Origin: Bacteriovoracales bacterium
GTDB lineage: Bacteria; Bdellovibrionota; Bacteriovoracia; Bacteriovoracales; Bacteriovoracaceae
Assembly: GCA_026713835.1 (NCBI GenBank)
Contig: JAPONP010000203.1
Span: 1 to 37,948 of the forward strand
DNA length: 37,948 nucleotides
Direction: 5' to 3'
Positions 32,213 to 37,948 of the stretch are shown one piece after another (within the stretch, counting starts at the first letter, position 1; every line of letters starts with the position of its first letter). The notes under the pieces are model-generated. The model searched no databases. It was given only the letters and a program-made list of their open reading frames with translations, and was not told the DNA's origin. Position numbers and translations under genes: made by a program.

Positions 32213-33544
32213 GTGGTGAAGACTTTTGTCCTCGATACGAGTGTTTTACTTTACGACCCCCATTCCATTTTTAAGTTTGGTCGGAATATCGTTCAGATTC
32301 CGTTGGTCGTCATTGAAGAGGTGGATCGTTTTAAAAGAGACCCCAATGAAAACGGCCGAAACGCCCGTACTTTTTCCAGACACGTGGATCGATTGAGAAA
32401 GGAAGGCCCCATCGCCCGGGGGGTGGATTTGGAAAACGGGGGAAAGTTTCTCATTTCCGTCAAAAATCAAGGCCAAGACCAAAATCAAAACGGAAAACTT
32501 TTTTCTCACTTGAACCTCGACCAAAACGACAATGTGATTTTGGGAAATGCTCTCGAAATCAAAGACCGGGGGGAGGATGTGGTTTTGATAAGCAAGGACA
32601 TCAATCTCAGGGTGAAAGCGGATGTCTTGGGAATCAAAAGCGATGACTACGGCACTCGAAACGTGAGTTTAGATGACCTTTACACCGGTGTTAAAACGTG
32701 GGAGATGGCCCCTCAGCGTCTCGGTGAATTTGACTCGGATCGCTTTCTCCCTTTGGAGGAAGAAGAGCGAGGGGACATCAACGCCAATGAATATGTCGTT
32801 TTGTTTGAGAAAAACAATTCCAGTCGCCGTATGTTGGGGCGGTTTTGTGAAAGGAAGGGGGGGATCGTCCCTCTTATCAAGGTCAGGGAAGGGGTCTGGG
32901 GAATCTATCCCAAAAATATAGAACAACAATTTGCCATGGATGCCCTTCTCAATAACGAGATCAAGTTGGTTTCTTTAGTGGGGAAGGCCGGAACCGGAAA
33001 AACCCTCTTGGCCATTGCCGCAGGCCTTGAGCAGACTTTAAATAAGCAGGACTACTCAAGGGTTTTACTCTCCCGTCCGGTCATTCCTATGGGAAGGGAT
33101 TTGGGGTTTCTTCCCGGAGACGTCAACGACAAATTGGCCCCCTGGATGAGACCCATCTTCGACGGCCTCGATTTTCTCTTCGATAAAAAAATGGGGTCCC
33201 CTAACTCTTCCTCTTGGGAGGAGTTGATCGACCGAGGCATCCTGCACGTGGAGCCTTTGACCTACACTCGGGGACGATCCATTCCCCATCAGTATTTTAT
33301 CATCGACGAATCCCAAAACCTCTCTCCCCACGAAATCAAAACCCTGATTACCCGGGCCGGGGAGGGAACGAAGGTGGTTTTGACGGGAGATTGCGAACAG
33401 ATCGACGGCCCCTACCTGGATTCCATCAATAATGGTCTCACCTATTGTGTGGAAAAATTTAAAGAGGAAGCGATCATGGGGCACGTTCTTCTCAAGGTTG
33501 GGGAGCGCTCAGCTCTGTCGGAAGTGGCCGCCAAGATTTTATAA
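32213..33544 (+). CDS. PIN-PhoH ATPase (PhoH2/YlaK-like)
   Basis: A two-domain protein of 443 residues. An N-terminal PIN nuclease domain (FVLDTSVLLYDP with the first acidic residue, VVIEEVDRFKRD, and DNVILGNALEIK, then VLISKDINLRVKA) is joined to a PhoH P-loop ATPase. The latter has the Walker A loop VGKAGTGKTLLA near residue 258, SRPVIPMGRDLGFLPGD, and Walker B FIIDESQNLSPHE. PIN-PhoH proteins are thought to be RNA helicase/RNases. Start GTG at 32213 (GTG GTG AAG); the second GTG is an alternative. Convergent with the mscS gene, only 3 nt apart. Confidence 0.92.
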   Translation: MVKTFVLDTSVLLYDPHSIFKFGRNIVQIPLVVIEEVDRFKRDPNENGRNARTFSRHVDRLRKEGPIARGVDLENGGKFLISVKNQGQDQNQNGKLFSHLNLDQNDNVILGNALEIKDRGEDVVLISKDINLRVKADVLGIKSDDYGTRNVSLDDLYTGVKTWEMAPQRLGEFDSDRFLPLEEEERGDINANEYVVLFEKNNSSRRMLGRFCERKGGIVPLIKVREGVWGIYPKNIEQQFAMDALLNNEIKLVSLVGKAGTGKTLLAIAAGLEQTLNKQDYSRVLLSRPVIPMGRDLGFLPGDVNDKLAPWMRPIFDGLDFLFDKKMGSPNSSSWEELIDRGILHVEPLTYTRGRSIPHQYFIIDESQNLSPHEIKTLITRAGEGTKVVLTGDCEQIDGPYLDSINNGLTYCVEKFKEEAIMGHVLLKVGERSALSEVAAKIL

Positions 33545-33548
33545 TCTT
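33533..33548. terminator. AT-rich hairpin between phoH and mscS
   Basis: AAGATT-TTAT-AATCTT, a 6-bp stem spanning both stop codons of the convergent genes. Weak stem without a T-tract; the role is only suggested by position. Confidence 0.3.
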
Positions 33549-34759
33549 CAGTCCAAAGGGGGTTTTTTGGCCTCATCCAAAGAACTTCTCGATGTCAGAG
33601 GAGAAATGCGCCTTTTGGTGATATCTTGGGCCAATTTTTGGCCGGTTTCGTGAAAATTATTTGGGATGGTCTCCATTTGACGGGATGTCTTTTCCTCGTT
33701 GAATAGATGGAGGGTTTGGGTGGGGAAGGCAAATTCTATTCCCATGCTTTTGGCCAGGCGAAGGACGTCGATCAAGAAGCGATGCCTTTCCGTCAACTCC
33801 TGAGACCAATCCTTAACCTCCCAAAAGATATAGACCAGAATTTTTAAATCACTGTCTCCCATCTCATTGAGATAGACGTGGAAATAATCTTTTCTGGAAT
33901 GGGGGCATTGGAGAATCAAGTTTCTGATCCCCTCACAAAAGGCCTCGATCTTTTCCGGCGGGGTATCGTATTGAACCCCAATCTTGGTGGAAAAGCGTCG
34001 GTATTTTCTCCTCCCGTAATTGTCGCAATGGAGATTGCCCAATTGGCTATTGGGGATGGAAATTTCCGAATCATAGAACGTCTTGATTCGGGTCGAACGA
34101 AAACCCACTCGCAAAACGGTTCCCTCCACTCCACTCTCCAAGGCCACCCAATCGCCAATTTCAAAGGGGCGATCGAGAATGACCGTGATGGAGGCAAAGA
34201 AATTGGAAAGGGTGTCCTTGGCCGCCAAGGCCAAGGCGATTCCTCCGATACCAAGCCCTGCGATGAGACCGGTGATATCGACGGCCAAAGATTGTCCGAT
34301 GAGGACGACCCCAATGGAAATGACCAGGATCTTGCCGGAGGTTCTAAGAAGGGGAACCAAAACGTCGTCGAATTTGTTTTTCGTGCTACGGGCCTTTTTT
34401 TCGAGATACAGGGAGAGGACATCCACGAGTCCGATCAAGGCCCAGGTAACAGCGACGGTGAGTCCGATTTGGGAAAAGCGGGCCACGACGGACGACCATG
34501 TTCCAAAGGCCAAGGGCAGGGGATGGGCCCCATAGATCAAGGTAAAAAAGGCGCTTACGGCCAGGGGAGTGGTCACGATTTTGAGATCGTTTTTATCGCC
34601 CATGGGGAGTCCATATCGCTTCAAAAGGCGCACCAAAAGGGCCGAGAGATAGGCCCGGGTGATAAAGAAGGCCAACACGGCCAAAACCACGACGGCGGCG
34701 GAGACGAAGGGGGTATTGGCCAACCAGGGGGGCAAAAAAGAGGGAATGGACAATGTCAT
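33548..34759 (-). CDS. MscS-type mechanosensitive ion channel
   Basis: A small-conductance channel that releases solutes on hypo-osmotic shock. Four or so N-terminal spans (VSAAVVVLAVLAFFITRAYL first), then the pore helix ITGLIAGLGIGGIALALAAK followed by DTLSNFFAS, and the soluble cage (FEIGDWVALESGVEGTVLRV, then STRIKTFYDSEISIPNSQL). 403 residues, longer than E. coli MscS (286) because of an extra N-terminal span pair and a C-terminal charged tail. ATG at 34759. Single gene, convergent with phoH and divergent from hldD; the 159-bp gap to hldD contains a TTGACA but no clear -10. Confidence 0.93.
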   Translation of the reverse strand: MTLSIPSFLPPWLANTPFVSAAVVVLAVLAFFITRAYLSALLVRLLKRYGLPMGDKNDLKIVTTPLAVSAFFTLIYGAHPLPLAFGTWSSVVARFSQIGLTVAVTWALIGLVDVLSLYLEKKARSTKNKFDDVLVPLLRTSGKILVISIGVVLIGQSLAVDITGLIAGLGIGGIALALAAKDTLSNFFASITVILDRPFEIGDWVALESGVEGTVLRVGFRSTRIKTFYDSEISIPNSQLGNLHCDNYGRRKYRRFSTKIGVQYDTPPEKIEAFCEGIRNLILQCPHSRKDYFHVYLNEMGDSDLKILVYIFWEVKDWSQELTERHRFLIDVLRLAKSMGIEFAFPTQTLHLFNEEKTSRQMETIPNNFHETGQKLAQDITKRRISPLTSRSSLDEAKKPPLD

Positions 34760-34918
34760 AAATTTTTATGGCCCGTTTTCTCTAGCTTGACAACGATAAA
34801 ATTCATCCCAGCTTAAACGAGAGGATAGGTCGATCAAAGGGATGGTTTGACGGAAGGGGCCCTGGTGGCCTATGACAGGGGAGGAAAGGTGGTCTTTGAA
34901 AGGGAGTAGGGGTTTCGG

Positions 34919-35917
34919 ATGATTCTCGTCACGGGTGGAGCCGGCTTTATCGGAAGTGTGTTGGTCAAGGCCTTAAACGATCTTGGAATCGATCGCATCG
35001 TCGTCGTGGATCGAATGGGCCGAGACGGAAAGTGGCGGAATCTATCGGGCCTTCGCTATGCGGATTTTATCCATGCGGATGATTTATGGAATCCCGAACA
35101 TGAGACCCTACTCAATCGAATCCAAGAAATTTATCACTTGGGGGCCTGTTCGAGTACCGTCGAGCAAGACATGGATTATTTGATGAAAAATAATTGGGAG
35201 TACTCGAAAAAATTATTTGCCTTGGCCGTGCAGTCTTCGTGCAAATTTTGTTACGCTTCCAGTGCCGCAACCTACGGAAGGGGGGAGCGGGGCCATGAGG
35301 ACAAGGAGAGCGACGTTTATAACCTTAGGCCTTTAAATGCCTACGGCTATTCCAAACAATACTTTGATGAGTGGGTGCTCATGCAAAAAAAGCTTCCCAA
35401 GTCTTGGTACGGGATCAAGTTTTTCAATGTTTTCGGCCCAAACGAATACCATAAAGGTTCCATGAGTTCCGTGGTTTTCCACGCCTTTCATCAAATCAAA
35501 AAAGAGGGTGCGGTCAAACTCTTTAAGTCCTATCGCAAAGGCGTTGAAGATGGGGAGCAAAAAAGAGATTTTGTCTATGTGAAAGATGTCGCCCGGGCCG
35601 TGATCGCCCTTATGGGTTCCGGCCCCGATGAGGGAAGTCCTTCAGGCCTTTACAATATGGGAACGGGAAAGGCCCGAAGTTTTCTCGATCTCGCCCACGC
35701 CACCTTTTCTTCTCTTGGCCTTTCTCCAAACATCACATTTATCCCTATGCCGGATGACGTAAGGGAGCAGTACCAATACTATACCCAAGCGGATATGACC
35801 AAGTTTTCAAACGCTGTACGGGACTTTGAGTTCACTTCCCTCGAAGAGGGGATCGATGATTATGTGAAATCCTATCTCGACACACAAGACCCCTATGTGG
35901 CCAAACCGAGGGCCTAG
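34919..35917 (+). CDS. hldD: ADP-glyceromanno-heptose 6-epimerase
   Basis: Converts ADP-D,D-heptose to ADP-L,D-heptose for the LPS inner core. Short-chain dehydrogenase-like epimerase: NADP loop TGGAGFIGS (5-13), YHLGACSSTVEQDMDYLMKN, the catalytic YASSAATYG and YGYSKQYFD (YxxxK), NVFGPNEYHKG, and RDFVYVKDVA. 332 residues, the expected size. The presence of the gene supports a Gram-negative envelope with heptose LPS. No other LPS genes are near. The start ATG at 34919 has GTAGGGG upstream. Confidence 0.95.
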   Translation: MILVTGGAGFIGSVLVKALNDLGIDRIVVVDRMGRDGKWRNLSGLRYADFIHADDLWNPEHETLLNRIQEIYHLGACSSTVEQDMDYLMKNNWEYSKKLFALAVQSSCKFCYASSAATYGRGERGHEDKESDVYNLRPLNAYGYSKQYFDEWVLMQKKLPKSWYGIKFFNVFGPNEYHKGSMSSVVFHAFHQIKKEGAVKLFKSYRKGVEDGEQKRDFVYVKDVARAVIALMGSGPDEGSPSGLYNMGTGKARSFLDLAHATFSSLGLSPNITFIPMPDDVREQYQYYTQADMTKFSNAVRDFEFTSLEEGIDDYVKSYLDTQDPYVAKPRA

Positions 35918-35939
35918 AGGGCCCTTATGGGGCGGCTTA

Positions 35940-36986
35940 TCATTGCTCAAATCGGCAGCATCGTCCCGTGACCTCTCCAACCGCCGCGCGGATCTCTGTG
36001 ATAGGTCTCCAAACCTCACCTTCCTCGCAATAGGCGTTCCCTGTCCCGGCGTCGGATGCCACATTTTTTGTTTGAACCTCACCGCAGAGGAGTCCTAGGG
36101 TCCCGTCGTAGATATCTCCAATTTGTAGCTTTGAATGATTATTATTATTGCTGACGACTCTAAGGTCTAAAGGAATGCTTAAAATCTCTTTCGTGCAATT
36201 GTTATTGGCATTGCAATCGAGTCCCGGACGGTCTATAAGATTGGTAAATTTCCAAACGGAGATTTTCATCTCGGCCGATCCCCTTTCAAACTCAATATTT
36301 CTTGGAGGATTGGGTGTATCAACGACCTCCATGCTGAAACTGTGGTAGGGCTCAAAATCTTCCACCCACATCGTTCGGATATAGACTTGTCCATTCTCAT
36401 CGAGAGAGCGAATACTGCCACCTTGGGGAGGGCCGATCAGGGTGACATTGCTTCCGGAAGGTGTTCCGGATATTAGGACGCTTGTATCGAGGAGGGAGGG
36501 GGTATTGCGGCAGTTATTGCTATTGGGAGCGCAGGGTTTATTGTCGGGGTTTTGGCCGGGGGTAGTGCCGGGGAGGGAAAGGACGATCCTTTTAATGGCG
36601 CAGGGATCCGCTACGATCGGATTCCTGGGATCCGGATTCCCTACGACCGCATTGCTATCCCGGTTGGTTGTGGCGCAGGTAACTCCGTTGTTGTAGCCTA
36701 CGAGTTGGGCCCTTTGGGTTCTATCGGTACTGGTAGGATCGGTAACGCCAAAGGACTTTTCGATGGTTTCCCTATGGCGAAGCCATTTTTTGATGATAGA
36801 GCGTTGGGTACCGGCGGTTTCCGAGGCCAATGTTCTATTGGTGGCGATTTGGGAGTTTTTTTGCCTTTTCAAATCCATGAGGAGAAAGCCCGAGGTAAGA
36901 CCCATGGCGAGCATCATCTCAAGGATACTAAGCCCGAAGGACTCAAGTTTTAAGGGGGGGGATTTTTTTATTGGACAAATCGACAA
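35940..36986 (-). CDS. Prepilin-like protein, tandem paralogue 2
   Basis: Type IV pilin-like (minor pilin or pseudopilin). The prepilin peptidase site and N-methylated helix are seen in ESFG|LSILEMMLAMGLTSGF, with Glu at position 5. The mature part is about 330 residues and closely parallels the preceding gene (SGTPSGSNVTLIGPP, RSLDENGQVYIRTMWVEDF, ERGSAEMKISVWKFTN, GRCCRF at the end). There is no ATG near the site. The best start is TTG at 36986, 7 nt after GGAGG, inside the end of the upstream gene, giving the leader MSICPIKKSPPLKLESFG; GTG at 36989 is the alternative. The leader crosses runs of seven A and eight C (36954-36968), so frame shifts are possible. The frame extends upstream to 37058. 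Confidence 0.75.
   Translation of the reverse strand: MSICPIKKSPPLKLESFGLSILEMMLAMGLTSGFLLMDLKRQKNSQIATNRTLASETAGTQRSIIKKWLRHRETIEKSFGVTDPTSTDRTQRAQLVGYNNGVTCATTNRDSNAVVGNPDPRNPIVADPCAIKRIVLSLPGTTPGQNPDNKPCAPNSNNCRNTPSLLDTSVLISGTPSGSNVTLIGPPQGGSIRSLDENGQVYIRTMWVEDFEPYHSFSMEVVDTPNPPRNIEFERGSAEMKISVWKFTNLIDRPGLDCNANNNCTKEILSIPLDLRVVSNNNNHSKLQIGDIYDGTLGLLCGEVQTKNVASDAGTGNAYCEEGEVWRPITEIRAAVGEVTGRCCRFEQ
36430..36480 (-). repeat. Near-identical block shared by the tandem prepilin genes
   Basis: 51 bases here match 37479-37529 at 49 positions (by hand), coding SGTPSGSNVTLIGPP. The flanks are much less alike, so this block may have been homogenised by gene conversion. Confidence 0.7.
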
Positions 36987-37864
36987 CACCGTCCCTCCAA
37001 TCTTCCAACGCTTGAATTTGCTCCTGTCGCCGTATTGATCGTTCTTTCCGTATTCCAAAACTCATTGGGGTCCTCGCATAACTGCTCATGAATTTCCTTT
37101 ATATCTCGTTCCCCGCATTGGAGTCCAAATGAGCCGTCTTGAATATGACCCGCCTCAATCGCCGGCGCCAGCGTTCCCCGCTGAGGAATACTTTTGATTC
37201 TTTTTAAATTCAAAGGAAGGGTGATGGTCTCCTTGATGCAGTTATTAGAGCAGTCGAGTTGTGCATTGTCGATGCGGTTGGTGAATTTCCAAATGATAAT
37301 CTTCATATCGGCAGACCCTCGTTCCAACTCAAGTGTGGAGCCGGTGCTTTGATCTTGAAGCCGGAGACTATCCTCATCGCGGCGAAAATTTTCGATCCAC
37401 ATGGCCCTGATATAGGTCCAGCCCGATTGATCCAGGGAGCGAATGAGGTTTCCTTGGGGAGGGGGAGGGCCGACGGGAGGGCCGATCAGGGTGACATTGC
37501 TTCCGGAGGGTGTTCCGGATCTTAGGACGACCTCACCGTTGGGAAGGGCAATTCTTCTGATGGCGCAGGCATCCGCTATGTTCGTAGTGCTATCCCGGTT
37601 GGTTGTGGCGCAAGTGGGATCGGAGCCCACGATTTTAATTCTAGTGGGCGAATCCATACCAAAGGAGTTTTTGATGGCCTCATCTTGGCGAAGCCAATCC
37701 CTTAAGGTGTTTCTAAGACCTGAGACGGACTCTTGGGACACCTTTCTCTTTGAAGTGATTTCGACGTTTTTTTGTCTTTGCAAATCCATGATGACAAGTC
37801 CAGAACTTAGACCTATGCCGATCATGATTTCCAAGAGGCTGATACCCGAAGATTGGAGTCTCAT
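36968..37864 (-). CDS. Prepilin-like protein, tandem paralogue 1
   Basis: Type IV pilin-like protein of 298 residues with the very short leader MRLQSSG followed by the cleavage site and helix G|ISLLEIMIGIGLSSGLVI (Glu at position 5). The rest is a predicted globular, Cys-containing domain (TCATTNRDS, ADACAIRRIALP, NNCIKET, FGLQCGE, GRCCRF) with a proline-rich loop (GPPVGPPPPQG) absent from the paralogue. Probably a minor pilin or pseudopilin of a type IV pilus or type II secretion machine. The ATG at 37864 has AAGGAAAG 5 nt before it. It is followed directly by its paralogue, so the pair is a tandem duplication. Further pilus genes may lie beyond the right edge. Confidence 0.8.
   Translation of the reverse strand: MRLQSSGISLLEIMIGIGLSSGLVIMDLQRQKNVEITSKRKVSQESVSGLRNTLRDWLRQDEAIKNSFGMDSPTRIKIVGSDPTCATTNRDSTTNIADACAIRRIALPNGEVVLRSGTPSGSNVTLIGPPVGPPPPQGNLIRSLDQSGWTYIRAMWIENFRRDEDSLRLQDQSTGSTLELERGSADMKIIIWKFTNRIDNAQLDCSNNCIKETITLPLNLKRIKSIPQRGTLAPAIEAGHIQDGSFGLQCGERDIKEIHEQLCEDPNEFWNTERTINTATGANSSVGRLEGRCCRFVQ
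37479..37529 (-). repeat. Second copy of the prepilin block
   Basis: Partner of 36430-36480, 49 of 51 bases identical. Just beyond it, this copy has an extra G-rich stretch coding the proline loop. Confidence 0.7.
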
Positions 37865-37948
37865 AGACTTTCCTTTGCTTTAGACCCTATCCCGTACTTA
37901 TCGTCATTTTGGCCTAAAAACTTGAGTGAGAGTCTCTATGGGGGCGTA

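Noticed and set aside
34831-34907. A short open frame (TEGALVAYDRGGKVVFERE) just before hldD
   Set aside because: About 20 codons with only a TTG start and no recognisable family; it could be a gene remnant but cannot be supported.
36900-36970. Frameshift between the two prepilin genes, making them one broken gene
   Set aside because: Each has its own prepilin cleavage site and a complete, parallel C-terminus, so they are two genes, not one split gene.

Overview
The window looks like chromosomal DNA of a Gram-negative bacterium, most plausibly a Bdellovibrionota-type (predatory or delta-like) lineage. This is inferred from an FHA-GGDEF diguanylate cyclase of the Bdellovibrio DgcB architecture, a GGMA-type Ser/Thr kinase with a membrane anchor, lipoproteins, an outer-membrane barrel protein, HldD for LPS heptose, and minor pilin-like genes. 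No rRNA, tRNA, CRISPR array or prophage was seen. Coding density is very high: no gene-free stretch exceeds 300 bases, and many genes overlap by 4 nt.

Layout. 1-2.7 kb: a lipoprotein gene interrupted by a short mobile element, then a Ser/Thr kinase. 2.7-9.6 kb: a compact minus-strand operon reading acyl-CoA dehydrogenase, pgi, FHA-GGDEF, mutL, miaA, ppsR. 9.7-11.8 kb: two coupled plus-strand genes of unknown function. 11.8-12.6 kb: an AT-rich abiE toxin-antitoxin remnant, with an intact antitoxin under a promoter bracketed by two palindromes and a beheaded toxin. 12.6-15.5 kb: rlmN, a HepT/MntA (HEPN/MNT) toxin-antitoxin pair, and a DUF2145 gene. 15.6-20.7 kb: accA, yicC, gmk, a bifunctional (p)ppGpp synthetase/hydrolase, and a DUF454 membrane protein. 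20.6-24 kb, minus strand: maeB, ridA, DUF218. 24.1-27 kb: a phospholipase D-like protein with a degenerate second active site, and a sodium:solute symporter. 27.1-29.9 kb: thrS without a TGS domain, coupled to a threonine/serine dehydratase. 30-32.2 kb: a lipoprotein and an outer-membrane protein, the latter carrying a second copy of the mobile element. 32.2-36 kb: PIN-PhoH ATPase, MscS channel, hldD. 35.9-37.9 kb: two tandem paralogous prepilin-like genes.

The most interesting signal is a short non-autonomous element found as two full copies (28-196 and 30969-31077) and two right-end remnants (2690-2714 and 23992-24018). Its ends are perfect 10-bp inverted repeats, GTAACTGCTC / GAGCAGTTAC. 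Both full copies are flanked by perfect 8-bp target duplications (CTTTCTTT and GGTGAGAT). GTAA termini and 8-bp duplications are the hallmark of IS66-family transposition, so this is probably an IS66-type MITE. Both copies lie in the signal-peptide-coding 5' end of a gene for an exported protein. Both are inserted in the same codon phase, and both add a multiple of three bases (59 and 39 codons including the duplication) with no stop codon. They therefore read through as a peptide beginning CNCSPPGNLGSRLP and ending EVRAVT. This recalls the in-frame Rickettsia palindromic elements, but with transposon ends and target duplications.
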